In this document: piece after piece, positions 26,856 through 35,319 of the stretch
Position numbering within the stretch: position 1 is the first letter of the stretch
Layout of the letters: every line of letters starts with the position of its first letter
NCBI RefSeq assembly: GCF_000717175.1
Contig: NZ_JNYD01000019.1
Span: forward strand, 186,001 to 250,000
Origin: Pseudonocardia autotrophica
GTDB taxonomy: Bacteria; Actinomycetota; Actinomycetes; Mycobacteriales; Pseudonocardiaceae
DNA: 64,000 bases
Reading direction: 5' to 3'
Program-made: the position numbers and the translations under genes
The notes under the pieces: generated by a model
Told to the model about the DNA's origin: nothing
The model's database searches: none
The model's input: the letters and a program-made list of their open reading frames with translations, nothing else

Positions 26856-27559
26856 GGGCGCTCCTGGTCGGTCGGCGTGGGCGGCGGCAGCGGGCCGCGC
26901 CGCGCCGGGCCGGCCGCGGGATCGATCATCTCCCCCGGCTCGTCGGGGACGACGTCCGGGGCACGCCGGGCGCGCCGTCGTCGCACCAGCCGGGCGATCC
27001 CCGCGGACAGCGCGCCGACCAGGAGCACGAGCACCGCAGCACCGAGCGTGGCCACGAGCGGGTCGTCGAACAGCCCGCCGGAGAGGATGCCGAGCAGGGC
27101 GTACGCGACCGCCCACAGCAGGCACGCGACCAGCGCCGACGGCAGGAACCGGCGCCACGGGTAGCCCAGGGTGCCCGCGGCCACGAGCGCCGGGATCCGC
27201 CCCGCCGGCACCAGCCGCCCGACGACGATCAGCTGCCACCCGTGTCGCCTGAACCGCGCCCGGGCCCGGGCGAGCTGCTCCGGCGTCTGGCCGCGGGCGA
27301 CGAAGCGCACCGCCGCCCCACCACCCAGCCGGGCGACCCCGTAGGTCACGACGTCGCCCACGAACGCGGCCAGGGTCGCGGCCAGCAGCACCAGCGGGAG
27401 CGACAGGTGCGAGGTCGTCATCGCGACGGCGGCGGCCGCGCCGACGACCGCGCCCGTGGGCACCACCGGGACGACCGACCCGAGCAGGACGCCGCCGATC
27501 AGCACCGGGTAGCCGATGGCCTGCGGGTTCGTCCAGTCCGCCGCGAAGGTGCCCGTCAC
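26852..27559 (-). CDS. DedA/VTT-family membrane protein
   Basis: A 235-residue protein with about five hydrophobic segments. The DedA core is visible: a glycine-rich entry helix, FVGDVVTYGVARLGG, FRRHGWQLIVVGRLVPAGRIPALVAAGTLGYPWRRFL, where the arginine and GR.P. motif belong to the conserved SNARE-associated/VTT region. Relatives flip undecaprenyl phosphate or phospholipids and support membrane homeostasis. The C-terminal 45 residues are charged and cytosolic. It lies 7 bp after the MBL-fold gene and is coupled to the phosphodiesterase gene, suggesting a shared envelope-lipid role. Confidence 0.83.
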   Translation of the reverse strand: MTGTFAADWTNPQAIGYPVLIGGVLLGSVVPVVPTGAVVGAAAAVAMTTSHLSLPLVLLAATLAAFVGDVVTYGVARLGGGAAVRFVARGQTPEQLARARARFRRHGWQLIVVGRLVPAGRIPALVAAGTLGYPWRRFLPSALVACLLWAVAYALLGILSGGLFDDPLVATLGAAVLVLLVGALSAGIARLVRRRRARRAPDVVPDEPGEMIDPAAGPARRGPLPPPTPTDQERP

Positions 27560-27566
27560 GCGGACA

Positions 27567-28388
27567 TCATTCCCGGTGCCCCTCGCCGTCGAGCGGCACG
27601 TCCTGCCCCGGCCGGGCGATCGTGATCGTGCTGGTACTGCCCCGCTCCCGCGCCGCGGCGGCGAACCGGTGCGGTGGGTCGTGCAGCAGCGCCCGCATCC
27701 GTGCGCCGTGCCCGGCCGGTGCGCGGGTCAGCCCGGCGACGGCCAGCGTCCCCCAGTGGACCGGGACGGCGAGCCGGGGCCGCAGCACGTCGACGGCCTC
27801 GGCGGCCCGCTCCGGGTCGAGGTGCCCCGGGCCGAGATTCGGGCCCCAGCCCCACACCGGCAGCAGGGCGACGTCCAGGCCGAGGGACCCGAGGTCGGCC
27901 ATCCCGTCGAAGAGGTCGGTGTCGCCGGCGGCGTAGATGCGCAGGCCGTCGGCCTCCAGGACGTGCCCGAGCGCCGGCGACTGCGGCCCGCGGGTGGAAC
28001 GCGGGCCCCACCGGTGCCCGCTGTGCGCGGCCGGCACCGCGGTGACCCGCACCCCGCCGTCGCGGATCTCCTGCCCGACGTCGATCTCCTCGACGCGCCG
28101 CACGCCGCGCCTGCGCACCCACTCGGCCGCCCCGCGCGGCACCACGACCCGGGTGTCGGGACGGAGCAGCCGCAGCGAGGGCAGGTGCAGGTGGTCGCCG
28201 TGCAGGTGGGAGATCAGGACGAGGTCCGCGTCGACCCAGTCCTCGGCGCGCAGCGGCGGCACCACGCGGCGCAGCAGCGACACCCGCGGGGTGAGGACGG
28301 GGTCGGTGAGGACGACGCGCCCGCCCAGCTCCAGGCGGGTGGTCGAGTGCCCGAGGAAGCGCAGGGCCGGGTGCTGCACGCCCGCCAC
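27567..28388 (-). CDS. Metallo-beta-lactamase-fold hydrolase (UlaG-like)
   Basis: A 273-residue enzyme. The metal motif is SHLHGDHLHL (about 60-69) with further ligands in PAAHSGHRWG, AAGDTDLF and PVHWGT; FLGHSTTRLELGGRVVLTDP at the start is the UlaG/NAPE-PLD-like entry. These enzymes cleave phosphodiesters, lactones or related esters with a two-metal centre. GTG 28388 is the first start after the phosphofructokinase stop (11 bp). Substrate unknown; a role linked to the downstream membrane genes is only suggested by the operon. Confidence 0.85.
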   Translation of the reverse strand: MAGVQHPALRFLGHSTTRLELGGRVVLTDPVLTPRVSLLRRVVPPLRAEDWVDADLVLISHLHGDHLHLPSLRLLRPDTRVVVPRGAAEWVRRRGVRRVEEIDVGQEIRDGGVRVTAVPAAHSGHRWGPRSTRGPQSPALGHVLEADGLRIYAAGDTDLFDGMADLGSLGLDVALLPVWGWGPNLGPGHLDPERAAEAVDVLRPRLAVPVHWGTLAVAGLTRAPAGHGARMRALLHDPPHRFAAAARERGSTSTITIARPGQDVPLDGEGHRE

Positions 28389-28399
28389 AGTAGGGGGAA

Positions 28400-29848
28400 T
28401 CAGGCCCCGAAGCGGACGGGTTGTCCGGTCGACTCGAGCACCGCCTGCCAGAGGTCGCCGTGCGGGTCGACCTGGTTGCGCTTGCTCACCGCGAGTGGCA
28501 TCGGGATGTGCACGAAGCGGCGCCGCACCCGCCCGACGACCATCGCCGTGCGCCCGGACATGGCCGCGTGCACCGCCGCCTGCGACAGCCGGACCGTGTA
28601 CACGCTGTCGTACGGGTTGGCCGGCACGGAGCGGATCGCGTAGCTGGGGTCGATGTAGCGCACCGACGTCTCGATCCCGGCCCCGTCGAAGTGGTCCTCG
28701 ATGCGGTCCCGCAGGTAGCGGCCGATGTCGCCGAGCTTGCGGTTGCCCGAGGCGTCGGTGGTCGAGCGGCTGGCCTGGGCCGCCTCCAGCAGCTCCTGCC
28801 CCGCCCCCTCCGCGACGACGACCACCGCGTGCCCGCGCTGCTCCACCCGCCTGCGCAGGTGGGCCAGCAGGCCGGTGTCGCCCTCCAGGGCGAACGGGAC
28901 CTCCGGGATCAGCACGACGTCCGCGTCGCTGCGCGCGAGCGCGGCGTAGCAGGCGATGAAGCCCGAGTGCCGGCCCATCAGCTTGACCAGGCCGATGCCG
29001 TTGGCCGTGGACTTGGCCTCGACGGTGACCGCGCGGATCGAGTCCGACGCCCGGGAGAAGGCCGTCTGGAAGCCGAAGCTCTGGTCGATGTACGGGATGT
29101 CGTTGTCGATCGTCTTCGGCACCCCGACGACCGCGATCTTGAGGTTGCGCTCGGCGATGACCCGCGCGATGCCCATGGCGCCCCGCATGGAGCCGTCGCC
29201 CCCGATCACGAACAGGATGTTGATGTGCATCCGCTCGAGGCAGTCGACGATCTCCTCGGGGTCCTGGTGGCCGCGGGAGGTACCCAGCACGGTGCCGCCG
29301 TCGACCGCGATGTCGCGGACGTACTGCGGGGTGAGCTCGACCTCGTCGTAGCCGTAGCGGGAGATGAAACCCTGGTAGCCGTTGCGGAAGCCGACGACCC
29401 GCCGGACCCCGTAGTGGTAGGTCAGGGTGCGGACCAGGCCGGCGATGACGTCGTTGAGCCCCGGGCAGAGCCCGCCGCAGGTCACGATGCCGGCGCGGGT
29501 CTTCGACGGGTCGAAGTAGATCTTGCGCCGCGGCCCGCAGGGCTCCAGGCCCGGCAGCTGGTCGATCGGCACACCGCGGGCGGTCACCCGGGCGATCGTG
29601 TCGTCGAGCAGGACGCGGTCGTCCTCGTCGACGTAGTGCTCGGTGGTCTGCCGCGCGTCGAGCAGGTCGAGCATCGGGGAGTCGATGCGGCTCGTGCCGA
29701 GCCTGCGGATCTCCAGGTCCGCCTGTGTGACGGCCTGCGTCCGCGAGAAGTGCACGACGTTGTCCGGCGCGTCGGGCGCGCCGGCCGTGATCGCCCCGTC
29801 GCCGGTCGCGTCGGCCGTGCTCGCGGCAGGTTCGTGTGCGCTGCTCAC
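28400..29848 (-). CDS. pfkA: ATP-dependent 6-phosphofructokinase, plant-like (group III) type
   Basis: A 482-residue phosphofructokinase with a 90-residue N-terminal extension. IVTCGGLCPGLNDVI, VIGGDGSMRGA, VGVPKTIDNDIPYID and KLMGRHSGFIA are present. The combination of glycine in GGDGS, associated with ATP use, and lysine in PKTIDND, usual in pyrophosphate enzymes, is the plant-type ATP-PFK arrangement. It commits fructose 6-phosphate to glycolysis. It is the first gene of a four-gene minus-strand operon with MBL-fold, DedA and phosphodiesterase genes, a setting not obviously tied to glycolysis. Confidence 0.92.
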   Translation of the reverse strand: MSSAHEPAASTADATGDGAITAGAPDAPDNVVHFSRTQAVTQADLEIRRLGTSRIDSPMLDLLDARQTTEHYVDEDDRVLLDDTIARVTARGVPIDQLPGLEPCGPRRKIYFDPSKTRAGIVTCGGLCPGLNDVIAGLVRTLTYHYGVRRVVGFRNGYQGFISRYGYDEVELTPQYVRDIAVDGGTVLGTSRGHQDPEEIVDCLERMHINILFVIGGDGSMRGAMGIARVIAERNLKIAVVGVPKTIDNDIPYIDQSFGFQTAFSRASDSIRAVTVEAKSTANGIGLVKLMGRHSGFIACYAALARSDADVVLIPEVPFALEGDTGLLAHLRRRVEQRGHAVVVVAEGAGQELLEAAQASRSTTDASGNRKLGDIGRYLRDRIEDHFDGAGIETSVRYIDPSYAIRSVPANPYDSVYTVRLSQAAVHAAMSGRTAMVVGRVRRRFVHIPMPLAVSKRNQVDPHGDLWQAVLESTGQPVRFGA

Positions 29849-30029
29849 CGTGTCCCTCGGTCCTCGCGTGCTGGTGCGTGGTCTGCGTGCTGTCCTGCGC
29901 TGCCCGGCACCGGATCGTGACGGTGTGCCGGACGGGCCGGCCCGCGACGGTGGGGACTCCTGACCCGGAAAGTGCGTCCAGCGTGCCCGATCCGGACACG
30001 ATCCGACAGGTCCGTGCTACGGGATCGGT

Positions 30030-30452
30030 TCAGACCATACCGAGGACGCGGTCGACGCGGATCTCGATGACCACCCGCTCGGGGTTCGGCCGGGGCACGC
30101 GGAAGCGCGCGGCGTAGCGCTGCTCGGCGTCCCGCACGGACTCCGGGTCGTCCCGGACGACGGCGACCCCCTCGAGCGTCGACCAGCGCCGGCCGTCGGT
30201 CTGCGACACCGCGACGCGGGCGCCCTCCGGCCCGGCCCCCGCGACGTTGCGGGCCTTCTGCGAGCCGCCGCGGCAGATCACCCGGGCGAGGCCCTCCTCG
30301 ACGTCGATCGTGACGCCGACCGGCACGACGTGCGGCGTCCCGTCCTTCCGCAACGTGACCAGGGTGCCCAGGTGCCGCTCGGTCCAGAAGGCGCAGAAGT
30401 CCGCGGAGACGACGTCGGGGGCGAGGCGGGTGCGCAGGGGGCGTGCGGTCAC
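30030..30452 (-). CDS. Pyridoxamine-phosphate-oxidase-like (PPOX) split-barrel protein
   Basis: A 140-residue FMN/F420-binding split barrel. The family pattern HLGTLVTLRKDGTPHVVPVGVTID, then RVICRGGSQKARNV, and the late AEQRYAARFRVPRPNPERVVIEIRVDRV, matches the actinobacterial group often annotated as F420-dependent PPOX oxidoreductases. Cofactor and substrate are not certain. The start GTG 30452 lies 7 bp after the stop of the EamA remnant on the same strand. Confidence 0.82.
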   Translation of the reverse strand: MTARPLRTRLAPDVVSADFCAFWTERHLGTLVTLRKDGTPHVVPVGVTIDVEEGLARVICRGGSQKARNVAGAGPEGARVAVSQTDGRRWSTLEGVAVVRDDPESVRDAEQRYAARFRVPRPNPERVVIEIRVDRVLGMV

Positions 30453-30459
30453 GCCCGCA

Positions 30460-30765
30460 TCATGCCTCGACGGGTGCCGCCCGCCGGCCGCCCCACCGGA
30501 CCGCGCCCGCGCAGGCCACGACCACCAGCGCGATCGCGACCGCGCCGACCGGGGTGACGGCCTGCCCCAGCACCAGCGCCCCGGCGAGCGCGGCGACGGC
30601 CGGTGAGAGGCTCATCACCACGGCGAAGGTGACGCGCCCCTCCAGCGTCACGGCTGCCCCGAGCGGGCTCCGCGCGATCGCCTCGTAGAAGCAGATGTTC
30701 ATGCCGCCGAGCGCCAGCCCGTAGCCGAGGACGGTGAGCAGGTCGCCGCGCGTGCGTCCCGGTCG
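30460..30765 (-). pseudogene. EamA-family transporter remnant, C-terminal third only
   Basis: Reading from about 30765 to 30460 on the minus strand gives LLTVLGYGLALGGMNICFYEAIARSPLG and three more TM helices ending in an arginine-rich tail. This is the C-terminal part of an EamA/RhtA-type exporter (normally about 290 residues with ten TM helices; about 100 residues remain). The N-terminal two thirds are missing: at about 30760 the frame runs directly into the reverse complement of a LysR gene. ATG 30702 could start a peptide but cannot give a working transporter. Confidence 0.72.
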
Positions 30766-31214
30766 ACGCCGCGGTGCTCCGCGGGCGGGTGCGCATCCCC
30801 GGCACGCGCGCGGCGCGGCTGCCGGACGAGACGCGGGTGGCGGCGGTGCCGGAGGGCGACGAGCCGGCCGCCCGCGCGTCGCTCGCCCTGGCCGACCTCG
30901 TCGGCCGGACCGTGGCGATCAACCGAGTCACCGGCACCACCGCCGCGTCGCTCTGGCCGGCGGCCTCCCGGCTCGAGATCTCCTGGGTGGCCACCACGGA
31001 GGACTGGCTGGTGCGGATCGCCTCCGGCGGGGCCGTCGGCGTCACCCCGGCCGCGACCTCGCAGCTGCACCGCTTGCCGGGCGTGGCCTACGTGCCCCTG
31101 GCCGACGCCCCGCCCGTCCCGGTGTGGCTGGTCTGGACCGACCCGCCCACGCACCCGGCCGTGCCCCGGCTGGTGGCGCTCGTGCAGGAGGTCACGGGCG
31201 GCCCAGCAGGGTGA
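30762..31214 (+). pseudogene. LysR-family regulator remnant, C-terminal half only
   Basis: From about 30762 the plus strand encodes DAAVLRGRVRIPGTRAARLPDETRVAAVPEGDEPAA, DLVGRTVAINRVTGTT and a C-terminal VWLVWTDPPTHPAVPRLVALVQEV, which is the second half of a LysR effector domain (about 150 of roughly 300 residues). The DNA-binding domain and first half of the sensor are gone. Next to it, in opposite orientation, is the truncated EamA gene. LysR and EamA genes are commonly divergent neighbours, so one deletion explains both. The 3' end overlaps the convergent downstream gene by 23 bp. Confidence 0.72.
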
Positions 31215-33654
31215 CCGTCCCCGCGGAGCCGTTCACCAGGACCCGGTCGCCGGTGCGCAGCCGGGTGGTGGCGTCCCCGCAGCCGACGACGGCGGGGATT
31301 CCCAGCTCGCGGGCCACGATCGCGGCGTGCGAGAGCGGCGCCCCGACGTCCGTGACCACGGCCGCGACCAGCGGGAACAGCGGGGTCCAGCCCACGTTCG
31401 TCACGGTCGTCACGAGGATCTCGCCGGGGCGCAGCGCCGCCCCGTCGGCCACGTCGGCGAGCACCCGCACGGCGCCCTCGACGACCCCGGCCGCCCCGCC
31501 GAACCCGGTGACCGCGCCGTCCGCGCCGTCCGCGGACACGGGCGGGCGGCCCTCGACGAACAGGTCGGCCCGCCGGTGCGGGTCCGCGGCCCAGGCGAAC
31601 GGGTCGAACGCCCCGCGGATCACGGCGGGGTACGGCGGCAGGGCGTCGTAGGCCTCGAACACGGCGCGGTTCCGCGCGGCGCGGGCGGCGGGCGCGTCGG
31701 CGCCCGGTTCGAGGGCCCGCAGCAGGCCGTCGAGCTCGAGGAAGAACACGGCGTCGCCGAGCCCGGTCACCTCACCCGCCCGCAGCGCCCACGCCCGGAG
31801 CACGCCGAACACCCGCACCACCTCCGACCGGGTGCGCTCGCGGCCGCCGGCGGCGCGGATCCAGCGGTCGACGGCCCTCCGCGCGCCGCGCACCCGCCGC
31901 GGCTGCTCGCGGCGCAGCCGGTCCCAGGCCTCCTCACGGGCGACGCGCTGGCGTTCGAGCAGCTGGGCGGGGCCGGCGCCGGCGGCCCGCAAGCGCCCCA
32001 GCTCGCGCCGCACCCACTCCGGGTCCTCGGCCGGGCGCGGCGCCGAGACCTCGAACTCGCGCGGGCCCCGGTGCCCCCACCGGCGCAGGTACTCCGCCTC
32101 GGACAGCTCCCCCACCTCGACCCGGGCCAGCCCGACGACGGGGCCGAGGCTCTCCAGCTCCCCGCCGGTCGCGAGGGCTGCGGCGTCGGCCGGCCCGAGC
32201 AGCCGCTCCAGCCGGGCGCGGGCGCCGAGCAGCGCGCGCGGGTCGCTGCGGCCGGCCACCTGCAGCATCGCGCTGGCGCGGACCAGGAGGGGCTGCAGCT
32301 CGGCGGTCCATGCCGTCCGCAACCCCGCCGCGTCGAGCCCGGCGACCCGGGCCGCCAGCGCCGCGCAACGGGCCGGGTTGCCCTCGACGTACGCGGCGAC
32401 GTGCGGTTTCTCCCGGCGCACGGTCCGCAGCACCTCGCGCACCGCGGGCAGCAGGGCCCGTCGCGCCGCCCGGCGGTCGAGCACGGCGCGCGGGACCCGA
32501 ACCCCGGCCGGGATCCGTCCGAAGGCGCTGCCGACCAGGCGCACGAACAGCCCGCGCGGGACGCCGACCAGGCCGGCCAGCGCCGACGCCGTCGACAGGT
32601 CCATGTAGGCACGCCCGCCGATCCGGCCGTACGCCCGCAGCCCCGGCAGCGCCGAGGTCGTCATCGCGTGCGCGGTGAAGATCTCCAGGAAGGACCAGGT
32701 CAGCGGGGTGATGGTGCCCGGCACGGCCTCGCCGAGGTTACCGTTGGTCCACAGGTGGTCGCGGCCGCGCGAGTCGTTCCACGGGTCGCGGACCGTGGTG
32801 ATCGGGCGGGCCTGGAGCAGGGCGAACCGTCCGCCCGCCCACGCCCACTCGACGTCCGTCGGGCCGCCGTACAGGGCCGCGACCCGGCGGCCGAGGGCGA
32901 CCAGCTCGGCCACGCGCGCGTCGTCGAGCACGGGGACGCGACGCAGCTCCGCGGGCACGGGCTCCTCGACCGTCCCGGCGTCGGTCCGCACGGTCCGCAC
33001 GGCCTTGTCCGCGGTGCGGCGCTCGCGCACGGCACCGGTGGCGGCGTCGGCGACGACCGCGTCCGGCGTGACGAGCCCGCCCACGACCGCCTCCCCGAGG
33101 CCCCACGCGGCGTCGACCAGCATCCGGTCCTCGTCACCGGTCACCGGGTCGGCGGTGAACAGCACCCCGGCCGACTCGGCGGGGACCAGCTCCTGGACCA
33201 CGACGGCGATCTCGGCGCCGCCGATCCCCGCGCGGTCGCGGTAGGCGACGGCCCGCCCGGCCCACAGCGACGCCCAGCAGCGCCGGACGGCGTCGAGCAC
33301 CCCGTCGGCGTCGCGGACGTCGAGCACGGTCTCCTGCTGGCCGGCGAACGACAGCCCGGGCAGGTCCTCGGCGGTCGCCGACGACCGGACCGCCACCGGC
33401 GGGCCGCCCAGGGCGGAGTAGGCGGCCCGGACGGCGGCGGCGAGGTCGTCGGGCAACGCGGCCGTGAAGTCCTCCGGACGCGGCCGCTCCGGCAGCCCGG
33501 CGGCGTAGCCGCGGTAGGCGGCCGTGGTGACGACGAAGCCCGGCGGCACCGGCAGCCCCGCCCGCACCGCACGGGCCAGCGAGGCCCCCTTGCCGCCGGC
33601 CGTCGCGAGGTCGGTCGCCCCGGACGCGCCGAGCGGGAGGACGAGGTCCGCCAT
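31192..33654 (-). CDS. PEP/pyruvate-binding phosphotransferase, rifamycin-phosphotransferase-like
   Basis: An 820-residue three-domain protein. The N-terminal PPDK-type ATP-grasp (about 1-290) has GGKGASLARA, VAVRSSATAEDLPGLSFAGQQ, ELVPAESAGVLFTADPVTG and VEWAWAGGRFALLQARPIT. A large middle domain starts NGNLGEAVPGTITPLTWSF, as in rifamycin phosphotransferases. The C-terminal swivelling domain has catalytic H776 in LSHAAIVARELGIPAVVG. PEP synthase shares the first and last domains but not this middle region. Rifamycin inactivation is plausible but unproven; an unknown endogenous substrate is equally possible. Confidence 0.83.
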   Translation of the reverse strand: MADLVLPLGASGATDLATAGGKGASLARAVRAGLPVPPGFVVTTAAYRGYAAGLPERPRPEDFTAALPDDLAAAVRAAYSALGGPPVAVRSSATAEDLPGLSFAGQQETVLDVRDADGVLDAVRRCWASLWAGRAVAYRDRAGIGGAEIAVVVQELVPAESAGVLFTADPVTGDEDRMLVDAAWGLGEAVVGGLVTPDAVVADAATGAVRERRTADKAVRTVRTDAGTVEEPVPAELRRVPVLDDARVAELVALGRRVAALYGGPTDVEWAWAGGRFALLQARPITTVRDPWNDSRGRDHLWTNGNLGEAVPGTITPLTWSFLEIFTAHAMTTSALPGLRAYGRIGGRAYMDLSTASALAGLVGVPRGLFVRLVGSAFGRIPAGVRVPRAVLDRRAARRALLPAVREVLRTVRREKPHVAAYVEGNPARCAALAARVAGLDAAGLRTAWTAELQPLLVRASAMLQVAGRSDPRALLGARARLERLLGPADAAALATGGELESLGPVVGLARVEVGELSEAEYLRRWGHRGPREFEVSAPRPAEDPEWVRRELGRLRAAGAGPAQLLERQRVAREEAWDRLRREQPRRVRGARRAVDRWIRAAGGRERTRSEVVRVFGVLRAWALRAGEVTGLGDAVFFLELDGLLRALEPGADAPAARAARNRAVFEAYDALPPYPAVIRGAFDPFAWAADPHRRADLFVEGRPPVSADGADGAVTGFGGAAGVVEGAVRVLADVADGAALRPGEILVTTVTNVGWTPLFPLVAAVVTDVGAPLSHAAIVARELGIPAVVGCGDATTRLRTGDRVLVNGSAGTVTLLGRP

Positions 33655-33715
33655 GCCGGAACCGTAGCGCCCTCCGTATTCCCCGACGACCGTTCAGCGT
33701 GAGTTACTTGGCAAA

Positions 33716-33734
33716 GGCAAGGTTTCGCCTTGCC
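33716..33734. promoter_or_regulatory. Inverted repeat upstream of MFS gene, possible operator
   Basis: GGCAAGG (33716-33722) and CCTTGCC (33728-33734) flank tttcg, preceded by a partial copy of the half-site (ttggcaaa). It lies in the short divergent gap between the phosphotransferase start (33654) and the MFS start (33797), and could be the operator for a local regulator such as the HxlR protein downstream. Confidence 0.5.
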
Positions 33735-33796
33735 ACGGAGTCGGGGGTCGTGGTCACCTGATCAGGCATCCTCTCGTGGACGGAGACCCACACCTC

Positions 33797-35266
33797 GTGA
33801 GCGCCGATCTGGCCGAATCGCCCGCCTCCGCCGCAACCGCACCGCCCGCTCGCCCGACCGTGGCGATCCTGGTGCTCGCGTCCTGCGGTCTGCTGGTGTC
33901 GCTCATCCAGACGATGGTCGTGCCCCTGCTGCCGCAGTTCCCGCGGCTCATGTCGGTCTCCCCGTCGACGGCGGCGTGGCTGGTCACCGCCACCCTGGTC
34001 GCCGGCGCGGTGTCCGCGCCGGTGCTCGGCCGGCTCGGCGACATGTACGGCAAGCGGCGGATGCTGCTGATCTCGATCGCGCTGATCCTGGCGGGCTCGG
34101 TCATCGGGGCCGCGGCGCCGAACATCGTGCTGCTCATCGTGGGCCGGGTGCTGCAGGGCGTGTCGTTCGGCGTCATCGCGCTCGGGATGAGCCTGATGCG
34201 GGACGTGCTGCCGCCCGAGCGGGTCGGCAGCGGTGTCGCGCTGATGAGCTCCTCGCTCGGCGTCGGCGGCGCGATCGGGCTGCCCATCACCGGGCTCGTC
34301 GCGCAGTTCACCTCCTGGCGCTGGCTGTTCGCCGGCGCTGCCGTGGTCGCGGTGATCCAGCTGCTGCTCGTGTCGCGACTGGTCCCCGAGTCGCGGGTGC
34401 GCACCGGCGGCCGGTTCGACGCCGTCGGCGCCGTCGGGATCGCCGCCGCCCTGGTCTGCCTGCTGCTCGGCATCTCGAAGGGCACGGAGTGGGGCTGGAC
34501 GAGCCCGACCGTCCTCGGCCTGTTCGGCGCGGCCGCCGTGCTGCTCGCGATCTGGGCGCGCTGGGAGCTGGGTCGCCGCGCCCCGCTCGTCGACCTGCGG
34601 GTCTCGGCCCGCCCCGCGGTGCTGATGACGAACAGCGCCACGGTGCTCATCGGCTTCTCGATGTTCGCGACCTTCATGCTCGCGACCCAGATCCTGCAGG
34701 CGCCCGTCGAGACCGGGTACGGCTTCGGGCTGTCGCTGCTGGTCGCCGGCGTGGTGCTGCTGCCGATCGGCGGGTCGATGGTCGTCTTCTCGTCCGCCTC
34801 GGCGATCATCTCCCGGATCCGCGGGCCGCGGACCACCCTGATCCTCGGCACCGCGCTGCTGGCGGTGGGCAACGTCGGGTTCGCCCTGCTGCCGTCGTCG
34901 GAGCTGCTGCTGATCGGCACCGCGACCATCGGTGCGATCGGGGCCACCCTCGCCTACTCCGCGCTGCCTCTGCTCATCATGCGGGCCGTCCCCGAGACCG
35001 AGACGGCCGCGGCGAACAGCCTGAACACGCTGATGCGCCAGCTGGGCACCTCGACCTGCACCGCGGTGGTCGCGGCCGTGAGCACCGCGCTCGTGATGGA
35101 CGTGGGCGGCGAGACGCGGCCCGCCGGCACGGCCTACACCGTCGTCTTCCTGGCCGCGGCGGTCGCCGCGGTGCTGGCGATGGCCATCGCCGCCGTCACG
35201 CCGGCGCCCGAGGGCGTCACCGACCCGCGCGACGACCCCGCGCTGGCGAGCCGGGCAGCGGCCTGA
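33797..35266 (+). CDS. MFS drug-exporter-like transporter (DHA2 type)
   Basis: A 489-residue major facilitator with about 14 TM helices. Motif A (GRLGDMYGKRRML) lies after TM 2, and the antiporter region appears as LSLLVAGVVLLPIGGS; AASLNTLMRQLGTS-type sequence (AANSLNTLMRQLGTSTCTAV) is typical of EmrB/QacA-like proton-coupled drug exporters. I chose GTG 33797, which has GGAGA upstream; GTG 33776 would add seven residues. The HxlR gene 53 bp downstream on the same strand probably forms a unit with it. Confidence 0.88.
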   Translation: MSADLAESPASAATAPPARPTVAILVLASCGLLVSLIQTMVVPLLPQFPRLMSVSPSTAAWLVTATLVAGAVSAPVLGRLGDMYGKRRMLLISIALILAGSVIGAAAPNIVLLIVGRVLQGVSFGVIALGMSLMRDVLPPERVGSGVALMSSSLGVGGAIGLPITGLVAQFTSWRWLFAGAAVVAVIQLLLVSRLVPESRVRTGGRFDAVGAVGIAAALVCLLLGISKGTEWGWTSPTVLGLFGAAAVLLAIWARWELGRRAPLVDLRVSARPAVLMTNSATVLIGFSMFATFMLATQILQAPVETGYGFGLSLLVAGVVLLPIGGSMVVFSSASAIISRIRGPRTTLILGTALLAVGNVGFALLPSSELLLIGTATIGAIGATLAYSALPLLIMRAVPETETAAANSLNTLMRQLGTSTCTAVVAAVSTALVMDVGGETRPAGTAYTVVFLAAAVAAVLAMAIAAVTPAPEGVTDPRDDPALASRAAA

Positions 35267-35319
35267 CGTCTCACCCGGGTTTCTGGCGGCAACCCAGCCG
35301 CGCGGCTACCCTGGCGCGC

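Noticed and set aside
24735..27164. Long plus-strand open frame opposite the phosphodiesterase and dedA genes
   Set aside because: Composition is Arg/Pro/Ala/His-rich and featureless; the minus strand has catalytic motifs and overlapping gene junctions in the correct frames.
30702..30774. Functional short genes starting at ATG 30702 (EamA part) and GTG 30774 (LysR part)
   Set aside because: Each would encode only the C-terminal piece of its family, without the transporter's first helices or the DNA-binding domain, so remnants are more likely than genes.
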